A stretch of 49,277 nucleotides of DNA from NCBI GenBank assembly GCA_002481545.1, contig DLEF01000037.1, positions 1 through 49,277 of the forward strand. The letters run 5' to 3'. The DNA is from Cyanobacteria bacterium UBA7753. GTDB lineage: Bacteria > Cyanobacteriota > Vampirovibrionia > Gastranaerophilales > Gastranaerophilaceae. Made by a program: the position numbers and the translations under genes. This document shows positions 25,233 through 32,713 of the stretch, one piece after another (positions within the stretch are counted from its first letter, which is position 1; each line of letters opens with the position of its first letter). The notes under the pieces were generated by a model. The model did no database searches. It was not told the origin of the DNA and was given only the letters and a program-made list of their open reading frames with translations.

Positions 25233-25484
25233 TTAACCTTGCATCAAGCTGTCATAATCAAGGTTATGACTTCTTGCGTATGCGAGGAATTGTTTTTCCT
25301 TTTTAGATACTCTTATTTGAAATATAAGAACATTATCAGGATCTTTTTTCTTTCTGCCTGCCCCTGCTCGTGCTCCGCCACGTTTTTTCTTTACTTCTTT
25401 TTCGACTTTATCATATAGTTCCGTTTGTTCGTCAGGTGATAAAATCTCTTTTATTAGTTCATCGTTAGATTTTAAATTATCCAT
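25233..25484 (-). CDS. antitoxin of a RelE/ParE-type system
   Basis: The 83-residue protein has an acidic N-terminal half (toxin-binding in such proteins), a basic hinge (KKKRGGARAGAGRKKKDP), and IFQIRVSKKEKQFLAYARSHNL, which resembles a ribbon-helix-helix DNA-binding domain. It overlaps the toxin gene's end by 8 nt, with GGAGTAC just upstream of its ATG. It should neutralise the toxin and bind the shared promoter. Confidence 0.75.
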   Translation of the reverse strand: MDNLKSNDELIKEILSPDEQTELYDKVEKEVKKKRGGARAGAGRKKKDPDNVLIFQIRVSKKEKQFLAYARSHNLDYDSLMQG

Positions 25485-25803
25485 TATCAGTACTCCTTAT
25501 GTATTTTTCAATTCTGGTTTTTGCAAGTTCTTTGTATCGTTCGGGGGCTTTTTGAGTTTTCTTTAATGTGATTAGCCCTATAATAATGATACTGTTTTCC
25601 TGATACATATAATATATGCGAACTTGTCCGCTTTTTAGTTCAAATAATCCGTCTTTGTTTATTGGTCTGCTATCAACTCCGTCTTTGCCAAGCTGTTCAA
25701 ATACGGCTACTGTCCGTAAAACTCTTTTGATATTTTGTTTATCAAGGGCTTTTAAATCATTTTCAGCTTCTTTTGTGTATAAGGCTGTAAATAGTTTTTC
25801 CAT
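25477..25803 (-). CDS. RelE/ParE-superfamily toxin (Gp49/HigB-like)
   Basis: The 108-residue protein has the compact RelE fold pattern: a helical start (YTKEAENDLKALDKQNIKRVLR), FELKSGQVRIYYMYQENSIIIIGLITLKKTQKAP, and a basic C-terminal helix. The final Lys-Thr-Gln-Lys-Ala-Pro stretch is typical of Gp49-type toxins. The start codon follows a perfect promoter by only 6 nt, so the mRNA is predicted to be leaderless. It is paired with the overlapping antitoxin gene. Confidence 0.85.
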   Translation of the reverse strand: MEKLFTALYTKEAENDLKALDKQNIKRVLRTVAVFEQLGKDGVDSRPINKDGLFELKSGQVRIYYMYQENSIIIIGLITLKKTQKAPERYKELAKTRIEKYIRSTDNG

Positions 25804-25809
25804 ACTTTA

Positions 25810-25838
25810 ATTATATATTATTTTTTGATTTTTGTCAA
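25810..25838 (-). promoter_or_regulatory. RelE-type TA promoter, consensus, leaderless
   Basis: TTGACA (25833-25838) and TATAAT (25810-25815) with a 17-nt spacer on the minus strand; only TAAAGT separates the -10 box from the toxin ATG at 25803. Confidence 0.75.
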
Positions 25839-25863
25839 CAAAATTCAAATTCTTTAAGTTATA

Positions 25864-26106
25864 TTATTCTTTATTCTTATTTTCCCAGTTGTCCTCGTAA
25901 TCCCACATATATATTTGTCCGCAATATTTGCATACCGCAAACTGGTTCATAAACATTAAATCTGGCACAAATGTGTAACTGTCTACGGTTATTTCTATTT
26001 CATTATTTTCGTTATACTTATGCGTAAACTTTTTGCTCCCGTGGTAATCCGGCGAGAACATCAATTCAAATTTATCTACCGATTTGCAATTTTTACAAAT
26101 AAACAT
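25864..26106 (-). CDS. small zinc-ribbon-like protein
   Basis: The 80-residue protein has CKNC at residues 4-7 and CKYC near 59-62, a pair of C-x-x-C knuckles that would bind one zinc ion. The middle is rich in aromatic and acidic residues, the end WDYEDNWENKNKE. Function unknown. It starts 2 nt after the stop of the membrane protein gene, so they share an mRNA and maybe a membrane-associated role. Confidence 0.7.
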   Translation of the reverse strand: MFICKNCKSVDKFELMFSPDYHGSKKFTHKYNENNEIEITVDSYTFVPDLMFMNQFAVCKYCGQIYMWDYEDNWENKNKE

Positions 26107-26108
26107 AA

Positions 26109-27062
26109 CTATTTTCTTCTTTTTCTTTTCTTAGCACCTGCTCTGTCCAAGATTCTGTCATCAATTTGTTTCATCGCGCCAGAGTCGTTATAGAAATTTT
26201 TATACCATAAACACATGCAAATTACTCTAAGCGGTAACAGGAATTGTATCATTACTATCAATATTAGTGCCCGAACAATGAAATATGCAACCTGTGTCGG
26301 CATAATTTGTTTTGCTCCCATTGCGGAGAGTACCCAGTTTATTCTGTCTAAAGACGGAACGGATATATAAGGTACAATCAAATCTTTTAAATATCCGACT
26401 GCCTTTACCGTCTCTAAAAATACCAGAGCTATTTGCGGAAGAACAATATAAGTTAAACCGCCTATTAAACAAATCATAAGTAATGTTTGTTTAAAATGCC
26501 CCTGAACGTATGATGAACTGCGTTTGAAACACTCAACGGGCGACAGGTCAGGTTCAAATATAAATATTTGGAATATGAATGCGTAAAATACTAAAAGCAC
26601 CCATACAAATACCGTAAATATCGGTATAACCGATAATAACAGTATACTTCCGAACATTATCAATAACCCAAAATACGGGAGCCATCTTCTTGTTATCATC
26701 ATTGTATGTGCGGGAAAATCATAAACCCTTTGTGATTTTAGCATGTTCTCCGTCATGGAGTTTACCGCAGAATATGCAACTGCATAATCCCAGAGTGCCT
26801 TTATCCAAATTAAAGCAATCGGTATAAGTACAGCAGCCAATGCTATATGTAAATACATAGGTGTTTTTAATATAGGAACCGTCGATAAAATAACAGTCTT
26901 ATATTCGCAGTAAGAATATAAAATTATCGCGGTCATAATAAACCCGAAAAGCTGTCCCAGTACAGGAAATACCATATACCATACAAAGCGGTCTATGTTG
27001 GTAAAATATAACCCTACCGATTGTAAAAATATTTCAAAAATTGATCCGTTTTTTCTTGCCAT
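26109..27062 (-). CDS. multi-spanning membrane protein of unknown function
   Basis: The 317-residue protein has about six hydrophobic segments, such as VLGQLFGFIMTAIILYSY, LHIALAAVLIPIALIWI, LIMFGSILLLSVIPIFTVFVWVLLVFYAF, LLMICLIGGLTYIVLPQIALVF and VRALILIVMIQFLLPL, and a basic C-terminal tail (GAKKRKRRK). The FKRSSSYVQGHFKQTLLM segment between helices resembles membrane proteins of the YciC/DUF type; I cannot assign a role. It is co-transcribed with the zinc-ribbon protein. A promoter probably lies in the 75-nt gap to the divergent PHP gene. Confidence 0.7.
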   Translation of the reverse strand: MARKNGSIFEIFLQSVGLYFTNIDRFVWYMVFPVLGQLFGFIMTAIILYSYCEYKTVILSTVPILKTPMYLHIALAAVLIPIALIWIKALWDYAVAYSAVNSMTENMLKSQRVYDFPAHTMMITRRWLPYFGLLIMFGSILLLSVIPIFTVFVWVLLVFYAFIFQIFIFEPDLSPVECFKRSSSYVQGHFKQTLLMICLIGGLTYIVLPQIALVFLETVKAVGYLKDLIVPYISVPSLDRINWVLSAMGAKQIMPTQVAYFIVRALILIVMIQFLLPLRVICMCLWYKNFYNDSGAMKQIDDRILDRAGAKKRKRRK

Positions 27063-27137
27063 AAATGTATTCTCATAATATATTTTATAGTATAATTTTA
27101 TTACTATAATATGTAATTGTAAACTAAATTAAGAAAT

Positions 27138-27803
27138 ATGAGCGAAAACAATCAGGAAGTAAAAGATTTAATCAACAGTTTTAAAGAAGACGAGTATTTT
27201 GATTTTGTGAATTTGCACATACATTCAAAATATTCGGACGGCAATGCGGATTTTGAAGACATTATAAGACAAGCAAGAGAGTTAAATTTCCGCAAGATAG
27301 CTATTTGCGACCATAATACGGTGGAAGGGCACCTTAAATATACCGATAAAATTCTTCTGCCTGCGGTTGAGTTTGATTGTTGGTACAAATTCGTATTTTT
27401 GCACATAATAGCTTACGGGATTGATGTTGAAAATCCTGTATTAAATAAATTTTACGCAAAAACAAAACGCGGTACGGAAAAAGATATTGTAAGAATCTTT
27501 GCACACAGAAATCTACAAAAACTTATAGAGGCAATACATCAGGCAGGCGGAATAGCGGTCTTGGCTCATCCTGCGTGCTGTTGGGCTATAAATCTTGACA
27601 AATACGTCGGCAAACTCGTTGATATTGGGCTCGACGGCATAGAAGTCTATTACCCTTATCAACGTCACAGAAGGTTTTTCAAATTCCACTCCGCAAGAGA
27701 AGTCAAAGAAATCGCAGAAAAATACAACCTCATAAAGACAGGCGGAACGGATTGTCACTCCAGAAATATACAGTATGTTGAAACAGGCGTGGAAGACGTT
27801 TAA
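27138..27803 (+). CDS. PHP-domain metal-dependent phosphoesterase
   Basis: The 221-residue protein has all expected PHP metal-binding motifs: NLHIHSKYSDGN, AICDHNTVEGH, PAVEF, VLAHPAC and KTGGTDCHSR. Small PHP proteins of this size act on nucleoside 3',5'-bisphosphates or 5'-3' RNA ends; the exact substrate is not fixed by sequence. It is divergent from the membrane protein operon and followed by short repeats. Confidence 0.85.
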   Translation: MSENNQEVKDLINSFKEDEYFDFVNLHIHSKYSDGNADFEDIIRQARELNFRKIAICDHNTVEGHLKYTDKILLPAVEFDCWYKFVFLHIIAYGIDVENPVLNKFYAKTKRGTEKDIVRIFAHRNLQKLIEAIHQAGGIAVLAHPACCWAINLDKYVGKLVDIGLDGIEVYYPYQRHRRFFKFHSAREVKEIAEKYNLIKTGGTDCHSRNIQYVETGVEDV

Positions 27804-27804
27804 T

Positions 27805-27832
27805 TGAGATACTAAGGCAGTAAGGCACTAAG
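27805..27832. repeat. short tandem-type repeat (aaggcactaag family)
   Basis: Reads as reiterated AGGCAGTAAGGCACTAAGTGGCTAAG units. Reverse-strand relatives (TAGTGCCCTAGTGCCTTAG) occur at 36249, 46078 and 48826. Confidence 0.45.
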
Positions 27833-27869
27833 TGGCTAAGAGTTTATTACAAATTTAAAGTAACGAAAC

Positions 27870-27891
27870 GGTGCGAAACATCGCACCCAAC
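27870..27891 (-). repeat. REP hairpin (GGTGCGA stem, GTTG foot)
   Basis: GGTGCGA/TCGCACC with a short loop; on the minus strand the foot reads GTTG instead of GTAG. Confidence 0.6.
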
Positions 27892-27904
27892 TTTTCAATT
27901 TATG

Positions 27905-27952
27905 AATCCTGAGTTATTAACTCTGCACTTTTAACTTTGCACTTTGCACTTT
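27905..27952. repeat. dispersed AACTTTGCACTTT repeat
   Basis: Reiterated TGCACTTT/AACTTTGCACTTTG units that overlap the 3' end of tcdA. A relative lies at 36182-36247. Confidence 0.45.
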
Positions 27953-28708
27953 TTTATTGTATCCGATTAAATCCTTAATAACCTCGCCTGCGATAATCAA
28001 TCCAACAACAGGCGGAACGAATGCGTTACTGCCCGGGATTTGGTGTTTAACCGTGCATTTTCTTGTCCCCGGAGGGCAAACACAGTGCGCACGACAGCTT
28101 ATAGACATATCCTCTAACGGAGTAATCGGAGGTTCTTTTGAATATACGACCTTAACATCTTTTATTTTACGTTTTCTTAATTCCACTCTTAAAACACGTG
28201 CGAGCGGACAAACGGAGGTTTTAGAAATATCCGCAACCTCAAACTTAGTCGGATCCATCTTATTTGCTGCCCCCATTGCACAAATAATAGGAGTGTTTGC
28301 AGCCTTGGCGTGTTCTATGAGTGACAATTTTCCTACGACCGTATCTATTGCGTCAACGACATAATCATATTGGCTAAAATCAAATTCGTTCTCAGTCTTT
28401 GGAGTGTAAAATGTTTTATAAGTATTCACAACGGCATCAGGGTTAATATCGGCAATTCTTTCTCTTGCAACATCGACTTTGTATTTGCCGACGGTCTTGC
28501 GTGTTGCGTATAACTGACGGTTTACATTTGTTATACAAACCTTATCATCATCAATGATGTCTATTGTGCCGAGTCCGCTCCTAATCAATGCTTCAACCGT
28601 ATATGCGCCGACTCCGCCTATCCCGAAAACCGCAACTCTTGAATTTTTGAGTTTCTCTGTTCCCTCTTTACCTATTAATAACTCCGTTCTGGAAAATTGA
28701 TTTAACAT
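27917..28708 (-). CDS. tcdA: tRNA threonylcarbamoyladenosine dehydratase (TcdA/CsdL)
   Basis: ThiF/E1-like enzyme that cyclises t6A37 in tRNA using ATP. Seen are the nucleotide-binding FGIGGVGAYTVEALIRSGLG, IIDDDKVCITNVNRQL, the YDYVVDAIDTVVGKL adenylation motif, and the Cys-rich SCRAHCVCPPGTRKC region typical of the family. The last residues (KKVQSAKLKVQS) are encoded by a short dispersed intergenic repeat (GCACTTTGCACTTTT), so the tail is repeat-derived. Confidence 0.92.
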   Translation of the reverse strand: MLNQFSRTELLIGKEGTEKLKNSRVAVFGIGGVGAYTVEALIRSGLGTIDIIDDDKVCITNVNRQLYATRKTVGKYKVDVARERIADINPDAVVNTYKTFYTPKTENEFDFSQYDYVVDAIDTVVGKLSLIEHAKAANTPIICAMGAANKMDPTKFEVADISKTSVCPLARVLRVELRKRKIKDVKVVYSKEPPITPLEDMSISCRAHCVCPPGTRKCTVKHQIPGSNAFVPPVVGLIIAGEVIKDLIGYNKKVQSAKLKVQS

Positions 28709-28800
28709 ACTTTTGCCTTAATTTAATTATTATTGACTGTTTTATTATTCCTATTGTAATATAAAATTATGTTATTTGCATTGTAATATGGAGTCAGGTT

Positions 28801-29385
28801 ATGGACGAAAAAGAAAAAATGATAAACGGGCAATTATACGACGCTTTTGGAGAAGAAGAGCTGATACAGGACAGAGTAAAATGTAAAAAACTTTGTCAGG
28901 AATATAACCGCCTTGACTACGACCAAACGGAAGAGCGAACGGCAATAATAAAAAAACTTTTTGGAAGTGTTGCGGGCAAATTCCTCATAGAACAGCCGTT
29001 CAATTGTGATTACGGCTACAACATCCATATCGGCAAAAACTTTTATGCCAATCATAATTTGATAATTTTGGATTGCGCAAAGGTAGAGTTCGGAGATAAT
29101 GTCTTTATTGGTCCTAACTGTGCTTTCTACACTCCTCAGCATCCGTTGGATGCAGAAACGAGAATATCGGGGCTTGAATATGCGTTCCCTATAAAAGTCG
29201 GCAATAACGTATGGTTCGGAGGAGGTGTTACTGTCGTTCCTAATGTCACAATAGGTGATAACACCGTAATTGGAGCAGGAAGTGTTGTTACAAAAGATAT
29301 CCCGTCAAACGTAATCGCAGCCGGTAATCCTTGCAAAGTCATACGTGAAATAACGGCGGAAGACAAATACCGCTACGAAAAATAG
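28801..29385 (+). CDS. maa: sugar O-acetyltransferase (maltose/galactoside acetyltransferase family)
   Basis: The 194-residue left-handed beta-helix enzyme of the LacA/NodL/Maa family has an N-terminal cap (EKMINGQLYDAFGEEELIQDR), hexapeptide repeats (VEFGDNVFIGPNCAFYTPQHPLD, with the catalytic His), IKVGNNVWFGGGVTVVPNVTIGDN and the family end VIAAGNPCKVIREI. It transfers acetyl from acetyl-CoA to sugars. GAGTCAGG-type leader, ATG at 28801. The stop codon is followed by GGGGTAAAT. Confidence 0.9.
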   Translation: MDEKEKMINGQLYDAFGEEELIQDRVKCKKLCQEYNRLDYDQTEERTAIIKKLFGSVAGKFLIEQPFNCDYGYNIHIGKNFYANHNLIILDCAKVEFGDNVFIGPNCAFYTPQHPLDAETRISGLEYAFPIKVGNNVWFGGGVTVVPNVTIGDNTVIGAGSVVTKDIPSNVIAAGNPCKVIREITAEDKYRYEK

Positions 29386-29428
29386 GGGTAAATAGTTTAT
29401 ATTGATGAAATAATCAATTGCGTTAATC

Positions 29429-29450
29429 GGTGCGAAACATCGCACCCTAC
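29429..29450 (-). repeat. GTAG-REP hairpin (GGTGCGA stem)
   Basis: On the minus strand GTAG then GGTGCGATGTTTCGCACC, a perfect 7-bp stem. Confidence 0.7.
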
Positions 29451-29486
29451 TTTTCAACTACCCAAAATATAATTGTGATTTGAGAG

Positions 29487-29578
29487 GACAAACCCTCATC
29501 CTGCATTTGTAATTATTTCGTGCCGAAATAAAACAACTGCTGTCCTTCCCCCATAGGTGGAAGGGTGATAACCGTTGC
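29487..29578. repeat. CCCTCATCC multi-hairpin repeat
   Basis: Shows TTATTTCG/CGAAATAA, CCTTCCCCCATAGGTGGAAGG and AACCGTTGCGCGGTT hairpins after ACAAACCCTCATCCTGCATTTG. Related to the repeats at 13303, 33797 and 45803. Confidence 0.5.
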
Positions 29579-29582
29579 GCGG

Positions 29583-30266
29583 TTAGCTCATAACAATCCA
29601 GAGAATGCGTTTTGCAATGAGGGCTAAGTATATCGCAATAATACTGAATATAATATCGTAAATGAATTTGAAAATACCCATTGAATACAGAAGATTTTTA
29701 ATCATAAACCAACTCTCGTGGCGCAGGCATGCAATGATTATAAGAATAAGCGCACCTATAAGGTTTATTATGATGACACCCGCGAGCACCGCTCTAAAGA
29801 CATTTTTAAAACTGTAATTTCTGTTCAAAATAGTTCCCGCGAAGAACACGGCAGGGATGAATGACAGAATATATCCGACACCGTATTGGAAGATATATTT
29901 CCAGCCTCCGCCCATTGCGAAAATAGGATATCCCGCGAATCCGAGAACTATATATAACAATATCGTTACCAGAGTATATTTTCTGTCCAAAAGTGCCAGT
30001 ATAAAGAATATGGCAGGTACCTGCGGAATGTATTTAACCGTCATTAAAAATCCGTGCCAATTTACTCCCGTATCCGTGAAATAGTGGCTCCATTTAGGGA
30101 ATAAATCAAGCGGAATATAAAAATGCTTGAAGGTTACTTCAGTGAATGTTGCCATAATAATAAGCAGTACGCACAAACCTATGACAATAAGAGTGCCGAG
30201 CCTTAGTTTTACGGGTTCACCCTCGTATTTAAAATAATCTAATTGTTTTTGCAGTCTTTTTGTCAT
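29583..30266 (-). CDS. bioY: BioY-family biotin transporter component
   Basis: The 227-residue membrane protein has about six hydrophobic helices and the BioY-like segments YIPQVPAIFFILALLDRKYTL, YIVLGFAGYPIFAMGGGW and QYGVGYILSFIPAVFFAG. BioY is the substrate-binding unit of biotin ECF transporters. The match is clear in the centre but the N-terminal 40 residues are unlike typical BioY. The gene's ATG overlaps the rimI stop as ATGA. No ECF ATPase genes lie nearby. Confidence 0.75.
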   Translation of the reverse strand: MTKRLQKQLDYFKYEGEPVKLRLGTLIVIGLCVLLIIMATFTEVTFKHFYIPLDLFPKWSHYFTDTGVNWHGFLMTVKYIPQVPAIFFILALLDRKYTLVTILLYIVLGFAGYPIFAMGGGWKYIFQYGVGYILSFIPAVFFAGTILNRNYSFKNVFRAVLAGVIIINLIGALILIIIACLRHESWFMIKNLLYSMGIFKFIYDIIFSIIAIYLALIAKRILWIVMS

Positions 30267-30790
30267 TTTAGTATTATCTTATTTTCAAGTTCCGCTACGT
30301 TTTTGTTAAGCAACGCTTTATACTCATCGGAAAATATATTCTCCGTCCACATAATCAGAGCGTCTTCGTTATTGTCCTGATAATAACCTTTCCTTGTTCC
30401 GAGCGACTTAAACCCGTATTTTTCATACAGTTTTATGGCAGGCTCGTTGCTCACTCTGACTTCTAACGTGATATATTTTATAAACTCATTATAGCAATCC
30501 TCCAAGGATTTGACAATAAGCGCGTCCGCAACATGTTGGCGTCTGTAGTCGGGATGTACCGCAAGTGTTGTAATATGTGCTTCATCTACAATGTGCCATG
30601 TACCGATATAGCCCATAATTACGTCTTTTTCGTTCTTCGCGGTATAGTATTTTGCAACCCTGTTTTTAACCTCGGAATAAAAAGCATCTTTGGACCAGTG
30701 ATGTTCGCCGTATGATACTGCCTCAATATTAAACACACTGTCTATATCGGATTTATCCATCGGATTTACGTATATAATCTTCTTATCCAT
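30263..30790 (-). CDS. rimI: ribosomal-protein-alanine N-acetyltransferase RimI-like (GNAT)
   Basis: The GNAT protein has IMGYIGTWHIVDEAHITTLAVHPDYRRQHVADALI with the acetyl-CoA-binding R-x-x-x-x-A loop, and LEVRVSNEPAIKLYEKYGFKSLGTRKGYYQDNNEDALIM, the RimI C-terminal pattern. The 175-residue length includes a C-terminal extension of about 25 residues. In a tight operon; its start overlaps the preceding gene's stop as TAATG. Confidence 0.88.
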   Translation of the reverse strand: MDKKIIYVNPMDKSDIDSVFNIEAVSYGEHHWSKDAFYSEVKNRVAKYYTAKNEKDVIMGYIGTWHIVDEAHITTLAVHPDYRRQHVADALIVKSLEDCYNEFIKYITLEVRVSNEPAIKLYEKYGFKSLGTRKGYYQDNNEDALIMWTENIFSDEYKALLNKNVAELENKIILK

Positions 30791-31041
30791 TATACTTCCT
30801 CCGGAACTTCTCCGACTTCGGGGATTCTTTCTCCGTCTTCTAACATAATCATAAGAGTCAGTCTTAACTGGCGTTTGTAACCCTCTAATGCTTTTTCTCT
30901 GGTTTTAGCGCAGAAAACGAAACTCGGAAACTCCTGTATCTCGATATAATGATAAAGGTCTCCGTTAAAGTCCGTGTCGGTTCCTTCAATCAGAGTCCAA
31001 TCCAAATTCAAATAATAATCTAAATCTTTTTCACTACTCAT
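30790..31041 (-). CDS. HicB-like antitoxin-fold protein without a HicA partner
   Basis: The 83-residue protein has DLYHYIEIQEFPSFVFCAKTREKALEGYKRQL, resembling the partially degraded RNase H-like fold of HicB antitoxins. No HicA toxin is next to it; instead it overlaps GerMN by 8 nt upstream and RimI by 1 nt downstream. It may therefore have a house-keeping role in this operon rather than acting in a toxin-antitoxin pair. Confidence 0.7.
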   Translation of the reverse strand: MSSEKDLDYYLNLDWTLIEGTDTDFNGDLYHYIEIQEFPSFVFCAKTREKALEGYKRQLRLTLMIMLEDGERIPEVGEVPEEV

Positions 31042-31714
31042 CTAAAGAATTACTCCTCAACGGTTGTTTTAACATCAAACCTTCTCCGCCTATCATATCT
31101 GCTTGTTTTCCGTTCAGATACAAGTATACCGGCTTTTTCGTGTTATGGTTTACGGTTTTTATAAGTTGATACATCCTTTTATAGAGGCTGTCTCCGCCTC
31201 CGCCGTATTCAAAATCATCGGATAAATTTATTATTATCTTATTCGGAGTCTCTTTGTATGAAAGCAGCTTTGTTCCCGACGGAACTTCCGAATATACGCC
31301 TTTTTTGTGTTCATATCTTGTAGGGCCTGCAAGCAACATTTTGACTGCATATTTTACCTGAGAACCTTTGTATGAGGCAGGAACTTTTCTCGATAACCCA
31401 ATATAAATATCTTTATCATTAGAAGTTTTTGCGAAAAATACGGTTGCAAAGACATCATCTTTTTTGATAATGCTATTTTTATCTTGTTCTTTTATTTTTT
31501 TAGTGTCAACTGCTGCGGACATATCCTCAGTTGTAGAGCGTTCGTTCACTTTTACCTGCTCTTTTTGGAACGGATTTTTAAGGTTTATATTAATATCCTG
31601 TAAAGGGTTATAATCCTTAAAGAATGTTAGTTTTACATATGCAAGTACGGCAATAATTAAAATAATTATTCCGATTAAGCTGTTTTTATTTCCGTGTTTT
31701 CTTTTTCTGCCCAT
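31034..31714 (-). CDS. membrane-anchored GerMN-domain protein
   Basis: The 226-residue protein has a basic N-terminus (GRKRKHGNK) and one membrane anchor (IGIIILIIAVLAYVKLTFF), followed by a linker and a GerMN domain (KYAVKMLLAGPTRYEHKKG, NKIIINLSDDFEYGGGGDSLYKRMYQLIKTV, GEGLMLKQPL). GerMN domains occur in spore germination protein GerM and in cell-wall proteins of non-sporulating bacteria including cyanobacteria. Here it probably acts at the cell envelope. The adjacent LmeA-like protein is consistent with this. Confidence 0.82.
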   Translation of the reverse strand: MGRKRKHGNKNSLIGIIILIIAVLAYVKLTFFKDYNPLQDININLKNPFQKEQVKVNERSTTEDMSAAVDTKKIKEQDKNSIIKKDDVFATVFFAKTSNDKDIYIGLSRKVPASYKGSQVKYAVKMLLAGPTRYEHKKGVYSEVPSGTKLLSYKETPNKIIINLSDDFEYGGGGDSLYKRMYQLIKTVNHNTKKPVYLYLNGKQADMIGGEGLMLKQPLRSNSLDE

Positions 31715-31716
31715 AT

Positions 31717-32637
31717 TTATTCAGCCTCTTTGATTACTAAGTTACCGTCTATGCACAATCTCTTAGGTGAAATCGTGATATTCTTTATTTTTATGTTTGT
31801 TTCAGTCCCTTCAAACAGGCTGATATTAAGTTTTTCCAACCAGTTTTGATTATTCATTACATCAATCAATTTTTGGGTGAAATCGTTGTTGTTATTTGCT
31901 TTTGTATCGGTAAATACAATCTTTCCGTCCTTTACGGCAACCCCCGTAGAGATAGAAAATTTAAACGATTTCCCGAACGGAAGTTTCAATGCTGATGATA
32001 TTTTCATCTGGTTGTCAAGCAAAGTAACTTTTGGTGTTGTAAGGCTAACCAAAGGCAGCAGCGACGATATATCTTTTACGATTGATGTATGAGTTAGTAA
32101 ACTCTTATTTAAATCGTCCTCCGTAATCAATATTTTATAGTCCATCGGGACTTCCGTTTTAAATACAATCGGTCTTTGTTTGTAATCAATATAATTGTAA
32201 TCGGAGGTTGTCTTCATATAGAGTCTTGAAACATAAAGTTCATCATCAACGGATATGTTAGAGCCGTCAATGGTCATACCTTTGAAGATACCTTTTTTTA
32301 AATCGACACCGCTAAATGAGTCGATTGAGACTTTGTAATCCCCTTTTGCACTTTTGTTCAAGGCTTTTTCAATAGCGGAGCTTGCAATCTTTTTCGCTAT
32401 AAAATTATACCCAAAAAGGTTCGTTGTAATCCTTACAAAAGGGGATGCCTTTTCTTGTACAACGGGTTGTGTTGTCTCTTCTTCCGCTGTTTCGGCAGTC
32501 GTATCAGGTTGTGCAGATTCTACTGATGTTTCGGTCGTTGTATCTGTCGTTGTATCTTCCGCTGTCGCAATATTCAAAGACAGCCCGAATACAGCAAGGC
32601 ACAAGAAAAATATTATATTAAATCTTTTTGCTTTCAT
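31717..32637 (-). CDS. LmeA-like (DUF2993) exported phospholipid-binding protein
   Basis: I chose the ATG at 32637 since it follows AGAAGG and opens a signal peptide (MKAKRFNIIFFLCLAVFGLS); the longer frame from 32772 runs into the hlyD gene end. A Thr/Glu-rich linker (residues 26-60) precedes the DUF2993 domain: IASSAIEKALNKSAKGDYKVSIDSFSGVDLKKGIFKGMTIDG and later KITFT/DTKAN-type strands. The family is common in Cyanobacteria and Actinobacteria; in mycobacteria LmeA is a periplasmic phospholipid-binding protein. It heads the GerMN-HicB-like-RimI-BioY operon, 2 nt before the GerMN gene. Confidence 0.8.
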   Translation of the reverse strand: MKAKRFNIIFFLCLAVFGLSLNIATAEDTTTDTTTETSVESAQPDTTAETAEEETTQPVVQEKASPFVRITTNLFGYNFIAKKIASSAIEKALNKSAKGDYKVSIDSFSGVDLKKGIFKGMTIDGSNISVDDELYVSRLYMKTTSDYNYIDYKQRPIVFKTEVPMDYKILITEDDLNKSLLTHTSIVKDISSLLPLVSLTTPKVTLLDNQMKISSALKLPFGKSFKFSISTGVAVKDGKIVFTDTKANNNNDFTQKLIDVMNNQNWLEKLNISLFEGTETNIKIKNITISPKRLCIDGNLVIKEAE

Positions 32638-32713
32638 AATTGACCTTCTTTTTAAGTTAATTATACTACAAGTTTTAGGCTGTGCATAGTTATGCAGGCT
32701 CAATTGTGTATTC

